Source: a virus
IMG/VR virus record: IMGVR_UViG_3300024520_000355
Coordinates: 1 to 30,100 of that record
Reading direction: 5' to 3' (one strand)
DNA: 30,100 nucleotides
Position 1 is the first letter of the stretch, and every line of letters begins with the position of its first letter. The position numbers and the translations under genes are program-made. Below are positions 23,631-29,641 of this stretch, piece by piece. The notes under the pieces were generated by a model. It saw only the letters and a program-made list of their open reading frames with translations. It had not been told where the DNA came from and did not search any database.

Positions 23631-24269
23631 ATGAGTGAGACAAAGGGATTGCTACTCCAGAAACAGGCACTCGAAACCATGCGGACGGCCAGCACCGAAG
23701 ATCCGCGATATTCCCTCAATGGAATTCTGATCGAACCGGATGGGTCCACGGTGGGGACTGACGGCCATATTCTCCACAAGTACACTCCGGGAAAGGCACC
23801 GGCAGAGTTCCCGCCAATCGAAGGGGTCGAGCTTGACGGGCCGGAAGCCGATCCCTTCATTCTCCCGCTTGACGCTTGCAAGGCGCTGAAAAAGGCGTTC
23901 CCAGCCAAGAGTGCCAAGACTCTCCCGATACTGAGGGAATACGCGGCCGTGGATACCGCGCAAACCAATGCGAACGGGAACGCGGTGATTGCAGTCACCG
24001 ACCTAGAGAACCCTACCGTGTTCCGGCCGAAGAAAATAGACGGAGCTTTCCCGACTTACGAGAACGTAGTCCCGAAGTACGAGACTCCCGCGATCGGGAT
24101 TGATCCCAAGCTGCTCAAACGCCTTTGCGAAACCTGGATCGCCCAAGGATTCGAGACGGTGGCGATGCAGACGGCCGATACCGAAACCGAGCAGAAGCCT
24201 ATCCGATTTGACGCGAAGTGCGCGGCCGGTACTTGTACCTCGGTTTTGATGCCCAAGATCCTGAAATAG
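23631..24269 (+). CDS. Two-domain DnaN-like sliding clamp
   Basis: This 212-residue protein matches the second and third domains of bacterial beta clamp (about 366 residues, three domains). In the first half, YSLNGILIEPDGSTVGTDGH (27-46) corresponds to the domain II 'NG...ATDGHRLA' strand pair. FILPLDACKALKKAF and GAFPTYENVVPK (138-149) correspond to the domain II helix and the 'G-FPDY-VIP' turn. In the second half, IDPKLLKRLCETW and VLMPKI (205-210) match the domain III helix and the C-terminal 'MPMRL' strand. Domain I is absent and nothing upstream encodes it. A two-domain chain could form a trimeric ring like PCNA or T4 gp45. It should tether a polymerase; none is in view. Confidence 0.72.
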   Translation: MSETKGLLLQKQALETMRTASTEDPRYSLNGILIEPDGSTVGTDGHILHKYTPGKAPAEFPPIEGVELDGPEADPFILPLDACKALKKAFPAKSAKTLPILREYAAVDTAQTNANGNAVIAVTDLENPTVFRPKKIDGAFPTYENVVPKYETPAIGIDPKLLKRLCETWIAQGFETVAMQTADTETEQKPIRFDAKCAAGTCTSVLMPKILK

Positions 24270-24298
24270 CCCAAAGTGCCAAAACGGCACGCCCACAA

Positions 24299-24329
24299 TG
24301 CCCCGTATGGGCCTATCTCATGCGGGGCA
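24299..24329 (+). other. Strong RNA hairpin in the plus cassette
   Basis: An 11-bp stem, 24299-24309 (TGCCCCGTATG) with 24319-24329 (CATGCGGGGCA), has one G-U pair and a nine-base loop. A smaller GTGCC/GGCAC hairpin lies just upstream (about 24275-24290). It lies between the clamp stop and the next ribosome binding site. There is no T-run after it, so an RNA-processing, stability or partial terminator role is more likely than a full terminator. Confidence 0.5.
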
Positions 24330-24362
24330 ATACAAACGGACCTAGCAAAACGGAGGATTAAA

Positions 24363-24722
24363 ATGAAACAGGACGACGAAACCACAGTTGAAGAGGCCGA
24401 GAGAATCTGCCGCAAGCACTACTGGGACCATATCCGCAGCATGGCCGAAGAGGCCGTGGACGATTCTGACGACGAAGAAGAGCTTGATACCTGGATCCAC
24501 CAAACGGTGGACGGACAGTGCTGCTACAACCACAGGAACCTCGATACGCTCCGGTTTACGGACAACGATGCGGCCTGGGAAGATATGGGCGAACTGCCCG
24601 GGGACCACTGGCAAGCACTCGCCACAATGGCCTACTGGGCTATGTACACCGATGTGATGGACTTCGCCCGGGGTGCCATGGAGGAGAAGATCGAGAAGGC
24701 GGAGGAGGCCGAAAGTGCCTAG
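24363..24722 (+). CDS. Acidic protein of unknown function
   Basis: This 119-residue protein starts at ATG 24363 after AAACGGAGGATTAA. It is strongly acidic, especially at 33-42 (DDSDDEEELD). It has aromatic and His residues (CRKHYWDHIRSM, ELPGDHWQALATMAYWAMY) and a C-terminal acidic helix (ARGAMEEKIEKAEEAES). The helical pattern and charge suggest a small protein-binding factor, possibly a DNA mimic, which is inference only. It overlaps the ribbon-helix-helix gene by eight bases. Confidence 0.6.
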   Translation: MKQDDETTVEEAERICRKHYWDHIRSMAEEAVDDSDDEEELDTWIHQTVDGQCCYNHRNLDTLRFTDNDAAWEDMGELPGDHWQALATMAYWAMYTDVMDFARGAMEEKIEKAEEAESA

Positions 24723-25050
24723 ACAAAATCGCATCCAGGTTTATCTCTCGGATGAGACGCTGGCGAACGTAAAGGCCGACATGGCGAGAAGAGGCCACAC
24801 CAGCGTGACCGAATATGCCCGGGTCGCGTTGTCCTATTACGCGGCACCGCCAGCCACGGAGGCTTTGACCCACGCCAGACCACAGGGGACGGAGTGCGCC
24901 CACCAGGGGTGTACTGCGGCCCGGCAGACTGGATCCCTGAACTGCATGGAGCACTACGATCGCAGGGTCAGGTATTACGAATCGGAGGGAATGACCCGTT
25001 CCGACGCTCAGGGGGTTGTTGACGCGGAGGACCTGAAAGCTGCCCGCTAA
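24715..25050 (+). CDS. Ribbon-helix-helix protein with Cys/His C-terminal region
   Basis: GTG at 24715 was chosen. It has GGAGGAGG before it and the protein then starts MPRQNRIQVYLSDETLANVK, which is a proper ribbon-helix-helix strand and first helix. Starting earlier adds an Arg-rich tract read out of the acidic gene. GHTSVTEYARVALSYY is the second helix. The C-terminal half has CAHQGC (61-66), Cys77 and His80, a possible metal site, and GMTRSDAQGVVDAEDLK. Likely a DNA-binding repressor of CopG/Arc type, perhaps of its own cassette. It is the last gene before the converging terminator. Confidence 0.68.
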   Translation: MPRQNRIQVYLSDETLANVKADMARRGHTSVTEYARVALSYYAAPPATEALTHARPQGTECAHQGCTAARQTGSLNCMEHYDRRVRYYESEGMTRSDAQGVVDAEDLKAAR

Positions 25051-25056
25051 CCCACA

Positions 25057-25081
25057 CCCCCGGGATTCACCGTCCCGGGGG
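25057..25081. terminator. Convergent-transcription hairpin
   Basis: A 9-bp GC stem (CCCCCGGGA at 25057-25065 with TCCCGGGGG at 25073-25081) surrounds a seven-base loop. On the plus strand it lies seven bases after the ribbon-helix-helix stop and is followed by CTTCCTTCC. On the minus strand it spans the end of the 41-residue membrane gene. It sits exactly where the two transcription units meet. The T-run is poor on both sides, so the strength is uncertain. Confidence 0.6.
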
Positions 25082-25192
25082 CTTCCTTCCATGCGCCGCG
25101 TAGGTCGCCGCCCGCTCTCCGCGCCTGAACCAGACTACGGCACCCAGTATGTACCCAGCGCCTACGCCGACGAGAAACGTGAGCCATTCCAT
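25067..25192 (-). CDS. Tiny membrane protein (41 aa)
   Basis: ATG at 25192 to TGA at 25067 gives 41 residues: an N-terminal hydrophobic helix (MEWLTFLVGVGAGYILGAVV) followed by a basic tail (WFRRGERAATYAAHGRKPP). It is preceded by AGGGGTTAAGAG, a fair ribosome binding site, and begins three bases after the stop of a similar tiny gene. Single-pass membrane topology is likely. The stop codon lies inside the terminator hairpin. A lysis or host membrane role is possible. Its short size makes the call tentative. Confidence 0.5.
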   Translation of the reverse strand: MEWLTFLVGVGAGYILGAVVWFRRGERAATYAAHGRKPPGR

Positions 25193-25195
25193 CTC

Positions 25196-25330
25196 TTAAC
25201 CCCTCCCGCGCCGAGCCCGGATGAGTTTACGGATGCCTTTGTCAAGTTCCCAGATCCGGCCCCCGATCCAGCCGAAGAGGAACGCAAAGCCAACATGGAG
25301 CCAATACTCAGGAATGCCTAACTCGTACAC
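25196..25330 (-). CDS. Tiny membrane protein (44 aa)
   Basis: GTG at 25330 to TAA at 25196 gives 44 residues. The ribosome binding site is GGGAGGGG followed by TAAACC. The protein has one hydrophobic stretch with Trp and Phe (YWLHVGFAFLFGWIGGRIW) followed by a basic tail (DKGIRKLIRARRGRG). The downstream gene is also a tiny single-pass membrane protein, so the two may form a pair, e.g. for lysis or inner-membrane interference. No family was recognised. Function is inferred from composition only. Confidence 0.5.
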   Translation of the reverse strand: MYELGIPEYWLHVGFAFLFGWIGGRIWELDKGIRKLIRARRGRG

Positions 25331-25365
25331 GGTTTACCCCTCCCGACGCCCGGAGCGCCCCCAGG

Positions 25366-26022
25366 TTAGCTTTGCGCGGCACCGTCCCCACCACTCAAGA
25401 CTCCCTCTTCCCATTCGTTCTCGTCCCTTGAGGCCGGAGAGAAGGGGTCCGTGTCCACATCATCATCGTAGGAGTCGTCCGCAGCCGCAGCCAGCGCCCA
25501 GTCCTTGACCCCATCGGGGTGAGGCGGCAACGCTGGCCTCTCCTCGGCCCCCTCACCATGCAGCCCGATGAGACGTTTCGGTACGTCTAACCTCTTCCGG
25601 CTTGGCTCAAACCCCTGCCACGCCTCAAGGAACCTTTTTTGCTGCCAGCTCTCGGACTGGGTTGGGCGGCAGACCGCTTGCCACCCACCCATCGCCTGCA
25701 CGGCTTTGACCGTCACGGGATCTTCAAAGCTGGGGGAACCGTAGGCTCCGATGTGGGAAACCTTGTTCTGGACCACTTCCCATTGTTCCATCGCCTGCGT
25801 CTCGGTAGAACCCAGCGCCAACTCGATGATGTGCTTCGGCTTGGGGAACCACTCCCCCTTGTCCATATGCTTGGCGCAGGCGTCCTCGAATTGCTGGTAG
25901 GTCAGTTTGGGTGCCAGCCTATTCCAGTAGAGGGTAATCACGCTATCGCACAGGTTGAGGGGGAATATCTCAGCCAAAGCAGCCAGACACCTCCCGAAAC
26001 CTTCTTTGTCGGCGGGGGTCAT
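25366..26022 (-). CDS. Replication-associated protein, DUF6475-like
   Basis: ATG at 26022 was chosen since it overlaps the previous stop (ATGA), giving 218 residues. The N-terminal half has LYWNRLAPKLTYQQFEDACA, then a His/Asp/Lys segment (KHMDKGEWFPKPKHIIELA). That is followed by the W-x-x-V...IGAYGSPSFEDPVTVKAVQ and GGWQAVC order seen in small phage proteins of the DUF6475 type. Such proteins are often beside phage replication genes. The C-terminus is acidic and disordered (DDSYDDDVDTDPFSP). It may be a replisome organiser or helicase-loader partner; that is inference. No catalytic motif is present. Confidence 0.65.
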   Translation of the reverse strand: MTPADKEGFGRCLAALAEIFPLNLCDSVITLYWNRLAPKLTYQQFEDACAKHMDKGEWFPKPKHIIELALGSTETQAMEQWEVVQNKVSHIGAYGSPSFEDPVTVKAVQAMGGWQAVCRPTQSESWQQKRFLEAWQGFEPSRKRLDVPKRLIGLHGEGAEERPALPPHPDGVKDWALAAAADDSYDDDVDTDPFSPASRDENEWEEGVLSGGDGAAQS

Positions 26023-26216
26023 GATTCGACTACCATCGGCCCCAGCCAAGCCACCCTGCTGATACTGTCCCGGCGCATCTCGTCGGACTCCCAGCACTTG
26101 ATGTGCATGAACTCTGGGTCAGGCGGCTCCGTGTCGTACTGCGACCCATACGAGACCCACGTAACGTGGGGGGACCACGGGACAAACTTCCCGCAGGCGT
26201 AGCAGTTCGGGTTCAC
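26019..26216 (-). CDS. Small protein with CxxC pair
   Basis: This 65-residue protein starts at GTG 26216, overlapping the preceding stop by four bases (GTGA) with GGAGGGGGA just before it. It has CYAC at 5-8 and a further Cys near residue 41 with a nearby His (FMHIKCWES), a likely zinc site. The rest is aromatic and acidic (TWVSYGSQYDTEPPDPEF). It is in the same coupled series as the replication-associated genes. Function is unknown. Confidence 0.58.
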   Translation of the reverse strand: MNPNCYACGKFVPWSPHVTWVSYGSQYDTEPPDPEFMHIKCWESDEMRRDSISRVAWLGPMVVES

Positions 26217-26500
26217 TCCCCCTCCAGTTCATCGATGAGGTTGTCCAGCCCTCCGCACTCCAGGTCATCCAGCACGTTCCTGTCGAAGTCCCGCAGCCAC
26301 GGCTCCGCCCTCCGCGCCCAGCCCTCCAGCCACTCAAGCTCGGTGGGGGCGGCGGCGATTAGGGCACCGTCTCCGGTATCCATTACGTCGCATATGGCGT
26401 ACTCTTCGTGCATCACAAAGTAGGAGTCTGCCTTGCTTATCTCCCACGGCCCCGGAGTCGCCTCTTCCCGTAGCTTCTTGATCCTGTCGAGTCGTTTCAT
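26213..26500 (-). CDS. Ead/Ea22-like small protein
   Basis: The ATG at 26500 overlaps the stop of the methyltransferase-like gene by four bases (ATGA), giving 95 residues. The N-terminus LREEATPGPWEISKADSY and later TGDGALIAAAPTELEWLEGW match the pattern ATPGPW ... IAAAPT-E that is typical of Ead/Ea22-like phage proteins, which are common in early regions and of unknown function. The C-terminus is acidic (DDLECGGLDNLIDELEGE). An extended form starting at 26680 would be read out of the neighbouring gene and is rejected. Confidence 0.65.
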   Translation of the reverse strand: MKRLDRIKKLREEATPGPWEISKADSYFVMHEEYAICDVMDTGDGALIAAAPTELEWLEGWARRAEPWLRDFDRNVLDDLECGGLDNLIDELEGE

Positions 26501-27102
26501 CCTGACTTCTCCACGATATGCCGGTTGCTCTCGAAAACGGCAGCAGCAAACCCCTCGGGGGTGGCCGACCTGACCGCCTGCCTGTCGGGACCAGGCGACA
26601 GGGTGTGCATCTTGCTCCCCTCCGATGGGACCACCGGGGTGATAGGGGGCATGGCGAACCCACCCCCGACCCAGCAGCATGTCTTCTTCGTGTACGGGTC
26701 GCCGTAGTCGGAGGGGTTGAACAGGTAGTCAGGTCTGCGCCAGAGCGTCCCCAGCCTGCCCACGGGGTTCTCCAGCATCCACGGGCACCCGTACCACTCG
26801 CAGAGCCTCCGCGCCGCCTCGATCAGTTCCAGCGCATCGATCAGAGCCTGGAGTCCCTTGCGCTTCCAGTCCCTGGCCCCACTCACGGCGAGATGGGTGC
26901 AGGGAGGGAACGCGAAGATGATCGATGGGAGAGGTAGGTCGGTCGGGGTCATCACCCGCACATCGCCCCACCTGTACGTGATCCTGCCCTCTACCCTATC
27001 GGCCCTGATGCTGTGCTTCGTGTCGATACACAGGCATTCGTGCCCCGCGTCAGCCCACGGCTTGACCATGTTGCCCGTGTAGTCGAACAGGGACAGGATC
27101 AT
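26497..27102 (-). CDS. Short cytosine-C5 methyltransferase-like protein
   Basis: ATG at 27102 was chosen since it overlaps the preceding stop (ATGA), giving 201 residues. LSLFDYTGNMVKPWADAGH corresponds to the AdoMet-binding motif I region. FPPCTH (65-70) carries the Pro-Cys of the C5-methyltransferase active site, and ENPVG (111-115) corresponds to the ENV-type motif VI. A C5 enzyme is normally over 300 residues with a target recognition domain and a C-terminal helix, and that part is missing here. It may be a minimal or degenerate phage methylase, or a related protein with other activity. It lies beside replication genes. Possible protection from host restriction is inferred. Confidence 0.6.
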   Translation of the reverse strand: MILSLFDYTGNMVKPWADAGHECLCIDTKHSIRADRVEGRITYRWGDVRVMTPTDLPLPSIIFAFPPCTHLAVSGARDWKRKGLQALIDALELIEAARRLCEWYGCPWMLENPVGRLGTLWRRPDYLFNPSDYGDPYTKKTCCWVGGGFAMPPITPVVPSEGSKMHTLSPGPDRQAVRSATPEGFAAAVFESNRHIVEKSG

Positions 27103-27422
27103 CCACTCCTCTCCAGCCAACCCTTGATTGTGGTTACGTTCGACCGTCCCGTGGGGCTGAGAGGGTCGGCCTTGACCTCGGGTGGGTTCTCGGAGAAGTC
27201 TCGCTGGTTCATCCACACCTGCATCCCGGGAACGAACTTCCCGCCTTGCTTGGTCCAGTCGTCCCCACGGGAGCAGACCTCTATCCACCGTAGGACGTTC
27301 TCGATGTTGTCCTCTAGCTTGTCCCGCTTCCAGACCTTGAGTGCGAGTTTCCGGGTGCTTCGGTATTCCCAGTGTGGATAGGCTTCCCACGCTTGCTCGA
27401 AACCGGGGGGGTAGGTGGTCAT
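27099..27422 (-). CDS. Replisome organiser-like protein
   Basis: This 107-residue protein begins with FEQAWEAYPHWEYRSTRKLA and KVWKRDKLEDNIENVLRWIE. It ends in KFVPGMQVWMNQRDFSENP. This FxxxWxxYP ... FVPxxxxWxNQRxW-like order is a familiar C-terminal module of phage replication initiators and helicase-loader-type proteins. It may therefore assist origin binding or helicase loading. It is short, so if it is such a module it stands alone. The ATG overlaps the upstream gene's stop by four bases, and its own stop is overlapped by the methylase-like gene. Confidence 0.58.
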   Translation of the reverse strand: MTTYPPGFEQAWEAYPHWEYRSTRKLALKVWKRDKLEDNIENVLRWIEVCSRGDDWTKQGGKFVPGMQVWMNQRDFSENPPEVKADPLSPTGRSNVTTIKGWLERSG

Positions 27423-27667
27423 TTCTCTTTTCCACCGGATAGCAGCATCGCCATCCCCTCGATCCTATTGACTATTACGCGGCTCATTAGGACGCCCTTG
27501 GCCGCGCCGTTCGATGCGTTGAGCGCAGCCACCTGTGCGCTGACTTGCTTGTGGAACCCGTCAGTGTAGAGGTTCCTAGTCTGTGCGCTGATCTTCTTCG
27601 CTAGGGCTTGGGCCGATTTCGCGTTCTCCAGCAGAAGGCCCTCTGTCGTCTCTATCGCCTTGTCCAT
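27419..27667 (-). CDS. Small helical protein, unknown
   Basis: This 82-residue protein starts at ATG 27667, with AAACGGAG a few bases upstream (27673-27680). It is largely helical and rich in Ala, Lys and Ser (ENAKSAQALAKKISAQTRN, KQVSAQVAALNASNGAAKG). The pattern suits a small coiled or helical-bundle protein. No family was recognised. The upstream candidate gene overlaps its first 92 bases in another frame. Confidence 0.58.
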   Translation of the reverse strand: MDKAIETTEGLLLENAKSAQALAKKISAQTRNLYTDGFHKQVSAQVAALNASNGAAKGVLMSRVIVNRIEGMAMLLSGGKEK

Positions 27668-27818
27668 CGTTACTCCGTTTAAGCGCGTCCGTTATCACAC
27701 GGCGGGCTAGGTAGAAATTGGAAAGGGCACCAGAGACTACTGGAGAGTAACCTCTCTTGAGTAGGCTCCGGTACTTCTTGTCCTCGGAGAAAAGGTCGTA
27801 CTGTCTGATGCGTCTCAT
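27576..27818 (-). CDS. Possible small protein after the pentanucleotide tract
   Basis: This 80-residue frame starts at ATG 27818. MRRIRQYDLFSEDKKYRSLL and KRGYSPVVSGALSNFYLARR look like a genuine folded protein, while the last third (DGQGDRDDRGPSAGEREIG) overlaps the next gene and looks like noise. The frame stays open for 51 codons upstream of this ATG, through the repeat tract, with no ATG, GTG or TTG. No ribosome binding site precedes the ATG. The gene may therefore have a different start, or the C-terminal part may be non-native. Confidence 0.42.
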   Translation of the reverse strand: MRRIRQYDLFSEDKKYRSLLKRGYSPVVSGALSNFYLARRVITDALKRSNDGQGDRDDRGPSAGEREIGPSPSEEDQRTD

Positions 27819-27856
27819 CGTTTCGTGATGTGCAGCAATGTCATAGCTTGTCTCGT

Positions 27857-27954
27857 CGTGCCGTTGCGTAACATGCTGTGGCGTAACATCCTGTCCCGTC
27901 TCATCGGCTCGTAAAGTGATGTGACGTCCCTTGCTGTCGTGTGCTGTCTCATCG
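27857..27954 (+). repeat. 5-nt periodic tract, [CT][AG]TNN
   Basis: Ten successive pentamers from 27857 to 27906 fit [CT][AG]TNN: CGTGC CGTTG CGTAA CATGC, then TGTGG CGTAA CATCC TGTCC, then CGTCT CATCG. After a short break the pattern resumes, shifted by three bases, at 27920-27954, with TGTGA CGTCC, then CTTGC (the one break in pattern), TGTCG TGTGC TGTCT CATCG. On the minus strand it reads NNA[CT][AG]. It is a loose periodicity and not exact repeat copies. Confidence 0.6.
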
Positions 27955-27989
27955 GTACGTCCTATCAGAGGCTATAGCGGCTGGTCATG

Positions 27990-28640
27990 TCACAACGTCT
28001 CGTACTCGACAACATCGAACTTCCCGTACCCCTGCGACCGGCAGGCCCCGATTCCGTTGTCCTGCATCATCGCCAGCATTCTTCGGATCTGCTCATCAGT
28101 GATGACGTTCTTTCCGTTTAGGCCCTTGACGACGATATCGAACTCAACCCCAATCGCGTAGTCCACGTTCCTGACAATCGACCTTGGCCCCCTTGCCGTC
28201 ATGACTGTCCCAAACATACGCTCAGTGCCATCTGGATCGGTCTTCCCGATATAGATAACATCAGGCTCAACGAAGAAAGCATGTTGGAAATACTGCCTTC
28301 CTGGGCAGTTGGCCTTCGTGTATTCAAACAGTGTCGCAGCCTCCTTGAATGCAGCCTTAACCTGCCGCGCCTCGATATAGAGGCCGGTATCGTCCCTCTT
28401 GAATGTTGTCGCACCAACGTCAGCCAACTCGTCAGTTGGTACCTCATCCATCAACTTCTCGGTCAGTTCCTCTTTGTCCTTGTCCGTCTCGGACACCGCA
28501 GCCGCAAACCTCTCGATGTCTCCTGGGTCTTTTGGCATGGAACCCAGTAACTTGTCACGCAGTTTGATCCTGACTCGCCAGCGGGTGTAGACATCTGGAA
28601 GTCCTACGGCCTTTGGCTTCATCTTGGTCACAGCTTTCAT
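27990..28640 (-). CDS. Unknown protein with RAMP-like glycine loop
   Basis: This 216-residue protein starts at ATG 28640 after ACGGAGGGAAAC. The N-terminal strand VRIKLRDKLLGSMPKDP is followed by a charged helical part. GLYIEARQVKAAFKEAATLF lies mid-protein. The last third has alternating beta strands (YAIGVEFDIVVKGLN) and helix ITDEQIRRMLAMMQ, before GIGACRSQGYGKF (196-208). That last motif looks like the G-rich loop of RAMP-superfamily (Cas5/Cas7-type) RNA-binding folds. No other Cas gene or repeat array is present. The comparison is by eye and may be chance. Confidence 0.55.
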   Translation of the reverse strand: MKAVTKMKPKAVGLPDVYTRWRVRIKLRDKLLGSMPKDPGDIERFAAAVSETDKDKEELTEKLMDEVPTDELADVGATTFKRDDTGLYIEARQVKAAFKEAATLFEYTKANCPGRQYFQHAFFVEPDVIYIGKTDPDGTERMFGTVMTARGPRSIVRNVDYAIGVEFDIVVKGLNGKNVITDEQIRRMLAMMQDNGIGACRSQGYGKFDVVEYETL

Positions 28641-28656
28641 GTTTCCCTCCGTTTAT

Positions 28657-29094
28657 TCATCTCTCCAACTCCAGAAAGATCTCAACCCTCGGCTGACTCT
28701 GCTCCCCTTCCGTATCGTGGATCTGGACGGGCATGTGGGTCAGGGCGCGATCGTCGGCTATCAACCCAGCCCCGATGCCCTTGCCCTTCGGCACCTGCAT
28801 CCCGTCGAACGCCGCCTTGAGACTTGAGAGCAAATTATCGCGGTCCCTGCTGCTCCGCTTGTCGGTCGGGAAGAACGTCGCGGTGACGGTAGCCCTCGCG
28901 AACGGCATTGCATCCCTGAACGCCTTGAGTTCCATCTCGGCGTACTGTTCCATGATCGCCTGCTTCACCATGATCTTGGCCTCGTGGCGATAGTCAGCGG
29001 TCGCCCTTGTCCTGGGCCAGTGGCTCCTGCTGCGGTAATTCGGACTCAACTCTTTCGGCGGCAACCCTAGCGTCACTAGCAGTTCGGCTTTCAT
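28657..29094 (-). CDS. RusA-like Holliday junction resolvase
   Basis: ATG at 29094 was chosen as it overlaps the preceding stop (ATGA), giving 145 residues. PNYRSRSHWPRTRATADYRH near the N-terminus and SRDRDNLLSSLKAAFDGM (82-99) give the R-D-x-DN-x2-K-x2-D layout of RusA family enzymes. LIADDRALT (111-119) has the Asp114-Asp115 pair in the last active-site strand. The C-terminus (QPRVEIFLELE) is a closing strand. The protein should bind and cleave four-way DNA junctions to help recombination or packaging. The length is usual for the family (about 120-150 residues). Confidence 0.82.
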   Translation of the reverse strand: MKAELLVTLGLPPKELSPNYRSRSHWPRTRATADYRHEAKIMVKQAIMEQYAEMELKAFRDAMPFARATVTATFFPTDKRSSRDRDNLLSSLKAAFDGMQVPKGKGIGAGLIADDRALTHMPVQIHDTEGEQSQPRVEIFLELER

Positions 29095-29360
29095 CGGTCG
29101 AGGATGTCCGCAAGGCGGGACACAAGGACGGCCAACTGGTTCTCGCCTACCTGGCAGTACCCGTTCTGCGGGGCGCACGGGTTGGACGTATCCCCGGGCT
29201 TCTCGCCTAACTCGACGCAGAGCAGGGCCCCATCTTTGTAGTGCGCCCTGATGCGGACATCTCTACTTTCAGGGAGATCGGCACTTGGCTCACTATCGCC
29301 AAAGTCCTGCTCGATAACCGACTCCGAGACTGACCACACGTTCCATTTCAACTTAGTCAC
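29091..29360 (-). CDS. Unknown small protein
   Basis: GTG at 29360 was chosen. It overlaps the previous stop by four bases (GTGA) and follows AAGGGGGAGAGA, giving 89 residues. The sequence is beta-rich (KLKWNVWSVSESVIEQDFG, VRIRAHYKDGALLCVELG) with two Cys near the end (NPCAPQNGYCQVG) and a C-terminal helix. A longer N-terminus reading from 29567 is Gly/Pro noise from the upstream gene. Function is unknown. It lies just before the resolvase gene. Confidence 0.6.
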   Translation of the reverse strand: MTKLKWNVWSVSESVIEQDFGDSEPSADLPESRDVRIRAHYKDGALLCVELGEKPGDTSNPCAPQNGYCQVGENQLAVLVSRLADILDR

Positions 29361-29641
29361 TCTCTCCCCCTTGTAGCCTTGGTCGGTGTGTGCGGTTGGG
29401 AGGGGAACAGCCTCCCAAACGGGACTGTAGCCTCGACCCACTCGTTCTGAGAAAACCTCTTGACCACGATCAGATCCCCCTCCTTGCGGACCACCCGTAC
29501 CCGCTGCCACTGAGGGTTCGCGGCCGTGCCGAATCGAAGGCTGGCCGCAACTCCCGGCTTGACCCACGGGAGAACAGCCGTCCCACCTCGGGACTTGGAA
29601 GTCCTTGGTACCAGATGGGGTCGTATGGAGTTGAACGTCAC
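29357..29641 (-). CDS. Unknown small basic beta-rich protein
   Basis: GTG at 29641 was chosen, as it shares one base with the preceding TAG and has GGAGAGGTA upstream, giving 94 residues. It has a central beta block (GVAASLRFGTAANPQWQRVR, VVRKEGDLIVVKRFSQNEWV) that looks like a small barrel, with a basic N-terminus (RPHLVPRTSKSRGG). No family was recognised. Nucleic-acid binding is possible from the charge but not shown. Confidence 0.58.
   Translation of the reverse strand: MTFNSIRPHLVPRTSKSRGGTAVLPWVKPGVAASLRFGTAANPQWQRVRVVRKEGDLIVVKRFSQNEWVEATVPFGRLFPSQPHTPTKATRGRE

Noticed and set aside
24640-25092. Minus-strand frame opposite the ribbon-helix-helix gene
   Set aside because: It crosses the terminator hairpin and has no recognisable motif, while the plus-strand protein has a clear family.
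25091-25321. Plus-strand frame after the convergent hairpin
   Set aside because: Pro-rich, no ribosome binding site, beyond the terminator, and opposite two minus-strand mini-genes with good ribosome binding sites.
27103-27435. N-terminal extension of the methylase-like gene
   Set aside because: It overlaps the replisome-organiser-like gene in full, and the ATG at 27102 overlaps its stop in the usual ATGA way.
27857-27954. CRISPR array reading of the periodic tract
   Set aside because: No repeat-spacer structure; the period is only five bases and loose.
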